A stretch of DNA of 5,535 nucleotides from the NCBI GenBank assembly GCA_003156495.1, contig PMHC01000010.1, positions 5,062 to 10,596 on the forward strand. The letters run 5' to 3'. This stretch comes from Acidobacteriaceae bacterium (GTDB lineage Bacteria; Acidobacteriota; Terriglobia; Terriglobales; Acidobacteriaceae). This document shows positions 1 through 5,468 of this stretch, in pieces. How positions within the stretch are numbered: position 1 is the first letter of the stretch; each line of letters opens with the position of its first letter. The notes under the pieces are model-generated. The model was not told the origin of the DNA and ran no database searches. It was given only the letters and a program-made list of their open reading frames with translations. Made by a program: the position numbers and the translations under genes.

Positions 1-1
1 G

Positions 2-3000
2 AGCGGAGAGCTGTGCGAGGAGTTGGTTGCGGGCAACTACGAAAAGGCGCGGAGCGTGGCGCAACAGTACGAAGATATTTTTGGCAAGGGCAACTTCTAT
101 CTAGAGATTCAAGACCAGGGGCTGGAACAGGAACTAAAGATTCATGAGGCTCTGTTCCGGCTGGAAAAAGAGCTGAATATCCCACTGGTGGCGACCAACG
201 ACTCGCATTACCTGTGCGGGGATGACTCGCACGCGCACGATGTGATGCTCTGCATCCAGACCGGCTCGAAGATGCAAGACCCCAACCGCTTTCACCTCGA
301 CACCGATCAGTTTTACGTGAAGAGCGGCGAGGAGATGGCGCAACTGTTTCCCGATGCGCCCGAGGCGCTGTCGCGCACGATGGAGATTGCCGAGCGCTGC
401 AACCTGACGCTGCACAAGGTCGACAATCCCTTTCCTCGTTTCGACGTGCCGGAAGGCCACACGATCGCCAGCTATTTCGAGGAGGTGTGCCGCAAGGGTT
501 TCAAGGTGCGTATGGAGACGGCGGTCCAGCGCCTGCAAAGCCAGGGCAAGCTCAAAGCCTCGACCGCCGATTACGAGAAGCGGCTCGACTACGAGATCGG
601 CATCATCAAGCAGATGCAGTACACCGGATATTTTCTGATCGTCTGGGACTTCATCAAATACGCGCGCGACAACGGCATTCCCGTAGGCCATGGCCGCGGC
701 TCGGCGGCCGGCTCGCTGGTGGCCTATTCAATGGGGATCACCAACATCGATCCGTTGCAGAACGTGCTGCTCTTCGAGCGCTTTCTGAATCCGGAGCGCG
801 TTTCGATGCCCGATGTCGACGTGGACTTCTGCATGAACCGGCGCAGCGAAGTCTACGACTACGTGGTGCGCAAGTACGGCCGCGATCAGGTCAGTCAGAT
901 CATCACCTTCAATTCCATGGCGGCCAGAGCGTCGATCAAGGACTGTGGCCGCGCGCTCGACATGCCTTATGGCGACGTGGACAAGATCGCCAAAATGATT
1001 CCTGCAACGGTGGGCATGACGATCGACAAGGCGCTCGAAGAGTCGCCGGATCTGCGCAAGACCTACGACAACGATCCGCAAATCCGCGAGTTGATCGACA
1101 CGGCGAAAAAGCTGGAAGGGCTGTCGCGCGGTTCGGGCGTGCATGCCTCGGCCGTGGTGATTGCGCCGCGCCCGCTGACGCAACTGGTGCCGGTGGCCAA
1201 GACGAAGAACGATGAAATCGTCACCGCCTACGACATGAAGGCCGTCGATAAGATGGGGCTTTTGAAGTTCGACTTTCTGGGGCTGACGACGCTGACGGTA
1301 ATCGACGACTGCCTGAAGCTGATCGAACAGAATCGCGGCGAGAAGGTCGATATCGCGACCATTCCGCTCGACGATGCCGAGACTTTCCAGAAGGTTTTTC
1401 AGCAAGCGCTGACCTCGGGCATCTTCCAGTTTGAATCGCACGGCATGCGCGAAATGTTGCGCCGTTACAAGCCCGATAAGTTGGAGGATTTGACGGCGCT
1501 CACCGCGCTGTTCCGCCCCGGTCCGATTCAGGGCGGCATGATGGACGACTTTATCGAGCGCAAGTGGGGCAGGCGCAAGGTAGAGTACATGCTGCCGGAG
1601 ATTGAGCCGGTGCTGAAAGAAACACTCGGCGTCATCCTCTATCAAGAGCAAGTGATGCAGATCGCCAACGTTCTGGCGAGTTACTCACTGGGCGAAGCCG
1701 ACATGCTGCGCCGCGCCATGGGCAAGAAGAAGCCCGAAGAGATGGCCAAGCAGCGCAGCCGCTTTATCGAAGGCGCGCTGAAGAACGGCCATCCTAAAGA
1801 CACCGCAGGCGAAATCTTCGATCAGATGGAGAAGTTCGCCGGTTACGGATTTAATAAATCGCACTCGGCTGCTTATGGATTGGTTTCGTATCAGACGGCT
1901 TATCTCAAGACGCACTATCCGGTCGAATTCATGGCCGCGCTGCTGACCTCTGAAACCTCGAAGCCCGAAAATATCGTGAAGTATGTGGCCGAGTGTCGGG
2001 AGACGGGCATTGCCGTGGAGCCGCCGGATGTGCAGATTTCAATGGCGCAATTCACGCCCAAAGGCAATGCCATTCGCTTTGGATTGGCCGCGGTAAAAAA
2101 CGTTGGCGGCAATGCGATTGAATCGATCATTAAAGCGCGCGAAGCGGTAGGCGGACGATTCAAGAGCTTGTGGGAGTTCTGCGAAAAGGTCGATCTGCGC
2201 GTGATGAACAAGCGCGTGATCGAATCGCTCGTTAAAGCCGGAGCGCTGGATTCATTGGGTACGCGCGGACAACTGGCGGCGGCCATCGACAAGGCGATGG
2301 AGCGCGGACAGAAGGCGCAGCGCGACGCCGAGCAGGGACAGAGCGGACTGTTCGGGCTCTTTGACGATGCGCCCGCGCCCGGGCACGAAGCCGATGCGTT
2401 GCCGCCGGCTCCCGATTGGGAAGAAAGCGAGCGGCTGGCAAACGAAAAAGAAGTGTTGGGCTTTTACGTCTCCGGGCATCCGCTGGATAAGTACGCGGAG
2501 AAATTGCGGAATTTGGCAGGTGTTATTTCCATTGCCGATGCATTGGAACGCAAACCACCGGAGCGGCGCTGGGGCTCGCAGCAGGATTCGGCAGATGAGG
2601 TTCAGATTGCAGCGCTCATGCAGGGCTTGCGCGTGCAGAAGAGCAAGCGCGACCAACGGCTTTACGCGCAGGCGGTGCTGGAAGACGCAACGGGAAAAAT
2701 GGACATGATCTGTTTTGCGCGCGACTACGAGCGGCTGGCCGAGAAACTGAAGATGGAAGCTCCGGTGCTGGTGCGCGGCATGCTGATGGGCGACGAGGAC
2801 ACGGCGTCAAAAATCGCCATCAGTTCCGTACAGGCGCTCGACGATGTGCAGGTGAAGCTGCCGACGGGCGTACGCATTCGCATCAATCTCGACCAGGCAA
2901 CGGAAGAGATGCTGACGGGGCTGAAGAGCGCGGCCGATGCCGCGCCGGGGCCGGGAAAGGTCATGCTGCAACTCGAGAAAAAAGGCGAATATGCGGTGAT

Positions 3001-3097
3001 TCTGGAACCGGAGGGCTTGAGCGTGGCCGCCGATCGCGGATGGGTTGAACGCGTGGAGGAGCTGGCCGGCAAAGGGTCGGTGCAGGCGGTGGGGTAA
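2..3097 (+). CDS. dnaE: DNA polymerase III subunit alpha, 5'-truncated by the window edge
   Basis: Replicative C-family DNA polymerase, the catalytic core of the polymerase III holoenzyme. The reading frame is open from base 2 and no start is visible; 1031 residues remain. By comparison with E. coli DnaE (1160 aa), roughly 130-160 N-terminal residues are missing. Visible parts, numbered in this fragment: the end of the PHP domain with ATNDSHY (64-70); the palm motif GHGRGSAAGS (229-238); PDVDVDF with catalytic Asp (D271/D273/D275); KFDFLGL with the third catalytic Asp (D424); the conserved FRPGP, GIILYQEQVMQIA-like and MGKKKPEEMAKQR blocks; a helix-hairpin-helix region (about 700-755); a QSGLF clamp-binding motif (780-784); an OB fold (about 867-940); and a C-terminal tau-binding-type region. 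All core motifs look intact. It ends in TAA, 54 bases before the next gene on the same strand. Identification is very secure and the type is DnaE1, not PolC, since no exonuclease insertion is seen. Confidence 0.98.
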   Translation, partial: SGELCEELVAGNYEKARSVAQQYEDIFGKGNFYLEIQDQGLEQELKIHEALFRLEKELNIPLVATNDSHYLCGDDSHAHDVMLCIQTGSKMQDPNRFHLDTDQFYVKSGEEMAQLFPDAPEALSRTMEIAERCNLTLHKVDNPFPRFDVPEGHTIASYFEEVCRKGFKVRMETAVQRLQSQGKLKASTADYEKRLDYEIGIIKQMQYTGYFLIVWDFIKYARDNGIPVGHGRGSAAGSLVAYSMGITNIDPLQNVLLFERFLNPERVSMPDVDVDFCMNRRSEVYDYVVRKYGRDQVSQIITFNSMAARASIKDCGRALDMPYGDVDKIAKMIPATVGMTIDKALEESPDLRKTYDNDPQIRELIDTAKKLEGLSRGSGVHASAVVIAPRPLTQLVPVAKTKNDEIVTAYDMKAVDKMGLLKFDFLGLTTLTVIDDCLKLIEQNRGEKVDIATIPLDDAETFQKVFQQALTSGIFQFESHGMREMLRRYKPDKLEDLTALTALFRPGPIQGGMMDDFIERKWGRRKVEYMLPEIEPVLKETLGVILYQEQVMQIANVLASYSLGEADMLRRAMGKKKPEEMAKQRSRFIEGALKNGHPKDTAGEIFDQMEKFAGYGFNKSHSAAYGLVSYQTAYLKTHYPVEFMAALLTSETSKPENIVKYVAECRETGIAVEPPDVQISMAQFTPKGNAIRFGLAAVKNVGGNAIESIIKAREAVGGRFKSLWEFCEKVDLRVMNKRVIESLVKAGALDSLGTRGQLAAAIDKAMERGQKAQRDAEQGQSGLFGLFDDAPAPGHEADALPPAPDWEESERLANEKEVLGFYVSGHPLDKYAEKLRNLAGVISIADALERKPPERRWGSQQDSADEVQIAALMQGLRVQKSKRDQRLYAQAVLEDATGKMDMICFARDYERLAEKLKMEAPVLVRGMLMGDEDTASKIAISSVQALDDVQVKLPTGVRIRINLDQATEEMLTGLKSAADAAPGPGKVMLQLEKKGEYAVILEPEGLSVAADRGWVERVEELAGKGSVQAVG

Positions 3098-3102
3098 AGG
3101 CA

Positions 3103-3146
3103 GGGACTAGAGACAGGGACTAGGGACTTTGGGGACTAGGGATGAG
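3103..3146 (+). repeat. Degenerate GGGACTAG repeats between dnaE and the reductase gene
   Basis: GGGACTAG occurs exactly at 3103-3110, 3116-3123 and 3132-3139. Degenerate copies are GGGACTTT at 3123-3130 and GGGATGAG at 3139-3146. Start-to-start spacing is 13, 7, 9 and 7 bases, so the copies partly overlap as a worn GGGACTA tandem array. The array fills nearly all of the intergenic gap and its last unit merges into the region just upstream of the next start codon. No hairpin is formed, so it is not a terminator. I associate such CTAGTCCC-type intergenic runs with Acidobacteriota, but this is recollection and not shown by the window. Confidence 0.6.
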
Positions 3147-3151
3147 AGCGC

Positions 3152-4126
3152 ATGCAATATCGGCAATTAGGTAACGGCCCGCTGAAGGTCTCGGAATTGA
3201 GCTTCGGAACATGGCTAACGGTTGCCGGAGGCGTTGCGCGCGAGCAGGCGATCCGCTGCGTTCACGCGGCGCTCGACCACGGGATTACGCTCTTCGATAC
3301 GGCGAACCAGTACGGCGCCGGTGAAGCGGAGCGCGTGCTAGGCGAGGCGCTCAAGAGCTATCCGCGCGACCGGTACATGATCGCAACTAAATTATTCTTT
3401 CCGGTTGGCGACGAGCCCGATCATGGACTTTCCGCGAAACAAATCGAAAAGCAGTTGAATCGCTCGCTCGAACGGTTGGGCGTAGAAACAATCGATCTTT
3501 ACCAGTGCCACCGCTTCGACAAAGAAACGCCGCTTGAAGAGACGTTGACGGCGCTGGACCGCGCGTTGCGAGCCGGCAAGGTGCGAACCATCGGATTCAG
3601 CGAGTGGACGGCGGAAGAGATCGAGGCCGCCGCGTCGATTGCCGGAGCGCAGGGACTGGTTCCCTTCTCTTCCAGCCAGCCGCAGTATTCAATGCTGTGG
3701 CGTAAACCGGAGGCAGAGGTTTTTGCCGCCTGCGCGCGACACGGAATCGGCAATTTGGCGTTTTCACCGCTGGCGCACGGCGCGTTGACAGGCAAATACA
3801 AGCCCGGCGCGCCGCCTCCACCAGATAGCCGGGCGGCCAATGCGCAGATGAATCAATTTATGGAAACCGGCGGGCGGCATTACCGGTCAGAGGAGATTCT
3901 GACGGCCGTGGCGTGCTTGAAGCCTCTTGCGGATGAGTTAGGTTTGAGCATGGCGCAGATGGCGCTGGCGTGGGTGCTGCGGCGGCCGGAAGTCACCTCG
4001 GCGATCATTGGCGCATCGCGGCCGGAACAGATCGCGGACAATGTAAAGGCGATTGGTGTTACGCTTCCCCGCGAGGCGCTGGAAAGAATCGATCGGGAGT
4101 TGGAGAACGTTACCGTCTGGCAGTAG
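3152..4126 (+). CDS. Aldo/keto reductase, Kv-beta/YghZ-like
   Basis: Cytosolic NADP(H)-dependent oxidoreductase of 324 residues, the usual length for a single (beta/alpha)8-barrel aldo/keto reductase. The catalytic tetrad is present: D49 and Y54 in FDTANQY, K80 in MIATK, and H120 in IDLYQCHRFD. The family signatures GKVRTIGFSEW, SQPQYSMLWRKPE and FSPLAHGALTGKY follow. The C-terminal cofactor phosphate-binding segment is IIGASRPEQIADN (about 285-297). The opening (YRQLGNGPLKVSELSFGTW) resembles the potassium-channel beta-subunit/YghZ branch. That branch often has Asn in the His position, whereas here His is kept, which favours a true carbonyl reductase. ATG at 3152 is the only reasonable start because an in-frame TGA lies 9 bases upstream (3143-3145). 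The ribosome site is weak (GAGAG at 3144-3148). It follows dnaE by 54 bases on the same strand, so co-transcription is possible. The substrate cannot be read from sequence. Confidence 0.93.
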   Translation: MQYRQLGNGPLKVSELSFGTWLTVAGGVAREQAIRCVHAALDHGITLFDTANQYGAGEAERVLGEALKSYPRDRYMIATKLFFPVGDEPDHGLSAKQIEKQLNRSLERLGVETIDLYQCHRFDKETPLEETLTALDRALRAGKVRTIGFSEWTAEEIEAAASIAGAQGLVPFSSSQPQYSMLWRKPEAEVFAACARHGIGNLAFSPLAHGALTGKYKPGAPPPPDSRAANAQMNQFMETGGRHYRSEEILTAVACLKPLADELGLSMAQMALAWVLRRPEVTSAIIGASRPEQIADNVKAIGVTLPREALERIDRELENVTVWQ

Positions 4127-4184
4127 CGACACGGAGCGTTTGCGAGGACGCGGACCAGTGGGCAGCGGAAACCACTTTCAGAAA

Positions 4185-4229
4185 GATAAATGAAAAGCCC
4201 TGATTGCGCGTCTCAAACGCAATCAGGGC
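4185..4229 (-). terminator. Leftward rho-independent terminator
   Basis: A perfect 12-bp inverted repeat pairs GCCCTGATTGCG (4197-4208) with CGCAATCAGGGC (4218-4229) around a 9-base loop. Read on the minus strand the stem is followed by TTTTCATTTATC (4196-4185), a T-rich tail typical of intrinsic terminators. On the plus strand the bases after the stem are CACGGCC, so rightward termination is not supported. It is well placed to end transcripts coming from the Spy-like gene (stop at 4412), leaving a 3' untranslated region of about 180 bases. It may also stop leftward transcripts before they run antisense into the reductase gene. Confidence 0.75.
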
Positions 4230-4290
4230 CACGGCCAGTATGAGGCCGAATCCCCTGTGTTTCATTTCATGGGCCCTAAGACATAAAACA

Positions 4291-4408
4291 CGGGAAACCT
4301 TTTTGAGGCAAGCTACACTTGTTTCGGCTTCCCCCAGGGGGCCCGAACAACGCAGTCTGGGGAACAAGTGCGGTAGCAAACCTGTTGTTTGGCAGAAGAA
4401 TTTTCCAC
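4291..4408. ncRNA. Candidate structured RNA (long imperfect hairpin), strand unknown
   Basis: Nested complementary segments span this stretch: GGAAA (4293-4297) with TTTCC (4402-4406); AGG (4306-4308) with CCT (4381-4383); GCTA (4312-4315) with TAGC (4374-4377); CACTTGTT (4316-4323) with AACAAGTG (4363-4370). Inside are two mutually exclusive hairpins. One is TTCGG/CCGAA plus CCCC/GGGG (4323-4347). The other is CCCCAG (4332-4337) with CTGGGG (4357-4362). No credible protein is encoded. On the plus strand a poor -10 (CATAAA, 4282-4287) would start a transcript near 4293. On the minus strand it would be the 3' UTR of the Spy-like gene or an RNA ending at the terminator at 4185-4229. A long hairpin with internal bubbles recalls 6S RNA in general shape, but I do not recognise the sequence and assign no family. 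Confidence 0.3.
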
Positions 4409-4411
4409 CGA

Positions 4412-4888
4412 TTAAATGCCTGGAGGCGGACCGCCAGGGCCACCATCGGGAGGAGGTCCACCGGGAGGAGGTCCACCGAGACCACCTTCATCCTCGCGCT
4501 GTTTCTTCTGCTGATCCTTTTGGTACTTTACCCGCTGGGTATCAGTCATAAGCGCCGAAATTCTCGCGACCTCGTCGTCGCGAATCTGCCGCAATTTGCT
4601 GAAGCGATCTTCAAATGCCAGCGACTGGTCCTGAGAAACAGCGGCCATCTTTTGCTTCACATCGACGAGGATGGGACGAATCTGTTCTTTTTGCTCGTTC
4701 GAGAGGCTGTAATGCTTGGTTAGATTGGAGAGTTGCTTGTCAACATTGATGTTCTGCTCGCCTTGAACGCCAAAGGGAGGAGGTCCGCCCGGCTCCTGCG
4801 CGAATGCTACATGCGCCGCGGCAAATAACGGAATGATCGCCAACGCGCACCAGGCGACGCGAAAGCGCGTAACCCATTTTTTCATCAT
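4412..4888 (-). CDS. Exported Spy/CpxP-like LTXXQ-motif protein with Gly/Pro-rich ends
   Basis: A 158-residue protein with a clear Sec signal peptide: basic n-region (MMKKWVTRFR), hydrophobic core (about 11-28) and likely cleavage AFA|QE after residue 30. No lipobox is present, so a soluble periplasmic product is expected. The mature part is highly charged and helical. It carries two degenerate LTXXQ motifs, LSNEQ (62-66) and MTDTQ (114-118), about 52 residues apart, as in the Spy/CpxP/Zra-type family of periplasmic stress chaperones and sensors. GGPPP-type segments flank the helical domain: GGPPPFG at 34-40 and four PPP runs in residues 135-158. The C-terminal tail probably is disordered. 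Start choice: AAGAGG lies 4 bases before the first ATG and 7 before the second (4885), so either may be used. The gene converges on the reductase gene and probably ends at the terminator at 4185-4229. Chaperone function is inferred from the family only. Confidence 0.85.
   Translation of the reverse strand: MMKKWVTRFRVAWCALAIIPLFAAAHVAFAQEPGGPPPFGVQGEQNINVDKQLSNLTKHYSLSNEQKEQIRPILVDVKQKMAAVSQDQSLAFEDRFSKLRQIRDDEVARISALMTDTQRVKYQKDQQKKQREDEGGLGGPPPGGPPPDGGPGGPPPGI
4448..4477 (-). repeat. Tandem 15-bp repeat coding the Gly/Pro tail
   Basis: Two perfect adjacent copies of GGGAGGAGGTCCACC (plus-strand reading, 4448-4462 and 4463-4477) encode repeated GGPPP units in the C-terminal tail of the Spy-like protein. 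A near-identical copy (one mismatch, GGGAGGAGGTCCGCC, 4775-4789) encodes the GGPPP just after the signal peptide. Such in-frame 15-bp units can change copy number by slippage without breaking the frame, so tail length may vary between strains. Confidence 0.7.
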
Positions 4889-4892
4889 TTTT

Positions 4893-4898
4893 CCTCTT
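4893..4898 (-). promoter_or_regulatory. Ribosome binding site of the Spy-like gene
   Basis: AAGAGG on the minus strand, followed by AAAA and then two consecutive ATG codons. Spacing is 4 bases to the first ATG (4888) and 7 to the second (4885). The second spacing is closer to the usual optimum, so the protein may begin at the second Met, with no effect on the signal peptide. Confidence 0.6.
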
Positions 4899-4953
4899 TC
4901 TTACGAAGCCATACAGCTTTGGGTGAACAAGCAGGAAGACAACCAAACTTGCG

Positions 4954-4982
4954 ATTACGCATTCAAGAACGACTGTCGTAAA
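4954..4982 (-). promoter_or_regulatory. Possible sigma70-type promoter of the Spy-like gene
   Basis: On the minus strand TTTACG (4982-4977) and CGTAAT (4959-4954) are separated by exactly 17 bases; each matches the consensus hexamer at four of six positions. Transcription would begin near 4947 and give a 5' leader of about 58 bases. Matches of this quality arise by chance, so this is only a candidate. No better pair was found between this site and the ribosome site. Confidence 0.3.
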
Positions 4983-5056
4983 AAAGCTGCACGAGAGCAA
5001 TCCAGGAAACGCTACGCGTCAATCTCTCGAATGCTAGCGTGCTGTCTGCTGTTTAC

Positions 5057-5068
5057 TTTGACGTCAAA
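5057..5068. promoter_or_regulatory. 12-bp perfect palindrome TTTGACGTCAAA, possible operator
   Basis: A perfect dyad of the size expected for a dimeric repressor or activator site, about 170 bases upstream of the Spy-like start. Its plus-strand TTGACG is also the -35 element of the candidate rightward promoter at 5058-5087, so a protein bound here would occlude that promoter. The binding protein is unknown. Confidence 0.35.
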
Positions 5069-5087
5069 ACGTTCCCACCAGTATGTA
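5058..5087 (+). promoter_or_regulatory. Candidate rightward sigma70-type promoter
   Basis: TTGACG (5058-5063, five of six consensus bases) and TATGTA (5082-5087) are 18 bases apart. A transcript would start near 5094 and run towards the tRNA through the region of the 41-codon ORF at 5317-5442. The -10 element overlaps the first half-site of the GTAA array at 5085-5109. No firm gene lies directly downstream, so it may be chance or may drive an unrecognised RNA. Confidence 0.35.
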
Positions 5088-5109
5088 AAGAAATGTAATG
5101 TCGTGTAAC
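5085..5109 (+). promoter_or_regulatory. Three GTAA half-sites at 10-bp spacing, CpxR-box-like
   Basis: GTAAA (5085-5089), GTAAT (5095-5099) and GTAAC (5105-5109) are separated by exactly 5 bases each, giving TGTAA starts at 5084, 5094 and 5104. One helical turn between direct half-sites is characteristic of OmpR/PhoB-family response regulators. The E. coli CpxR box is GTAAA-N5-GTAAA, and spy and cpxP are classic CpxR targets. The array lies about 200 bases upstream of the Spy-like gene. That is far for direct activation, so either an upstream activator role or control of the rightward promoter is possible. The regulator's identity is inferred, not seen. Confidence 0.4.
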
Positions 5110-5119
5110 GAACGCTGCT

Positions 5120-5236
5120 TTAAAAAATCCGGCAGGCAACGCCGCCGAGGAAACCGCCGAACATGATTCCAAATTTCGGTTCACAGATAAAATCGAGTGA
5201 GTTGCTCATCATTAGATATTCGTAAGCGCCACGCAT
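5120..5236 (-). CDS. Possible 38-codon ORF, hydrophobic C-terminus (doubtful)
   Basis: Reads MRGAYEYLMM at the start and ends with a Gly-rich hydrophobic stretch (FGIMFGGFLGGVACRIF) before TAA. It could also begin at the double Met at 5212, giving 30 residues. The tail could span or sit on a membrane. Neither start has a recognisable ribosome site, and a TAG closes the frame a few codons upstream of the first Met. It could be a small membrane peptide, a remnant of a decayed gene, or chance. No family is recognised. Confidence 0.15.
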   Translation of the reverse strand: MRGAYEYLMMSNSLDFICEPKFGIMFGGFLGGVACRIF

Positions 5237-5316
5237 AGCCCATTTGCAATTGAGCCGATACTACGGCCCGTCGCCCGGCGCCTCATACCTGTGTTCCTAA
5301 GCTGAAGGAGTTCTGG

Positions 5317-5442
5317 ATGCGCACCAGTATCGACTTCGAAACTGGCAATATCTTCTTGTGCGAGACGATCTACAGAGGCAGTTTTTTTGATACAATTCAA
5401 TCGTGGGCAGGCGAAAGAACGCTCCGGCTAAAGGAGTTGTAG
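5317..5442 (+). CDS. Possible 41-codon ORF with strong ribosome site (doubtful)
   Basis: ATG at 5317 is preceded by AAGGAG (5305-5310) with an ideal 6-base spacing, the best ribosome site in the window. The peptide begins MRTSIDFETGNIFLCETIYR and ends in RTLRLKEL before TAG at 5440-5442. It has no signal peptide, membrane segment or motif I recognise. Against it: it contains the likely tRNA promoter (5388-5396), its end forms one arm of the hairpin at 5410-5468, and a second copy of the AAGGAGTT string appears in that hairpin loop, where it serves no start codon. A real leader peptide is possible but unproven. Confidence 0.25.
   Translation: MRTSIDFETGNIFLCETIYRGSFFDTIQSWAGERTLRLKEL
5388..5396 (+). 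promoter_or_regulatory. Extended -10 promoter of tRNA-Asp
   Basis: TGATACAAT fits the extended -10 pattern TGnTAnAAT with five of six hexamer bases, preceded directly by a run of seven T (5382-5388). No good -35 sits 17 bases upstream, which is tolerated in extended -10 promoters. A start near 5403 would give an 80-base leader before the tRNA. Confidence 0.45.
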
Positions 5443-5468
5443 CCGATAAAGCGTAGCTTTCAGTCGCC
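5410..5468 (+). other. Stable leader hairpin upstream of tRNA-Asp
   Basis: Four stacked helices: GGCG (5410-5413)/CGCC (5465-5468), AAAG (5414-5417)/CTTT (5457-5460), ACGCT (5419-5423)/AGCGT (5450-5454) and CGGCTA (5425-5430)/TAGCCG (5440-5445). This is 19 base pairs with small bulges, closed by the loop AAGGAGTTG (5431-5439). It ends 14 bases before the tRNA. No T-run follows, so it is not an intrinsic terminator. It may act in processing of the tRNA precursor or be a small RNA in its own right. Confidence 0.45.

Noticed and set aside
134..691. Long minus-strand open frame inside dnaE, as also at 728-1651, 1685-1915, 1915-2292 and 2252-2656
   Set aside because: These lie opposite the conserved dnaE frame, have Arg/His/Leu-rich shadow composition, no recognisable domain, and exist because of the GC-rich codons of dnaE.
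487..1215. Second plus-strand open frame inside dnaE
   Set aside because: It overlaps the catalytic core of dnaE out of frame and has low-complexity Arg/Gly/Ala composition without any motif.
4157..4176. AGTGG/CCACT hairpin after the reductase as a rightward terminator
   Set aside because: Only a 5-bp stem with a 10-base loop and no T-run; too weak to call.
4110..4265. Minus-strand 51-codon ORF starting MKHRGFGLILAVALIAF, like a signal peptide
   Set aside because: It reads straight through the terminator hairpin, has no ribosome site and ends antisense to the reductase gene; the hydrophobic start comes from the terminator stem sequence and its flank.
4319..4723. Plus-strand 134-codon open frame opposite the Spy-like gene
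   Set aside because: It is antisense to a gene with a clear signal peptide, ribosome site and LTXXQ motifs, and encodes nothing recognisable.
5360..5388. Run of seven T as a terminator tail
   Set aside because: No stable GC-rich stem precedes it; it is better explained as part of the tRNA promoter region.
5212..5400. Minus-strand 62-codon open frame starting at TTG
   Set aside because: Non-ATG start, no ribosome site, no motif, and it runs against the tRNA promoter and the better-supported plus-strand ORF.
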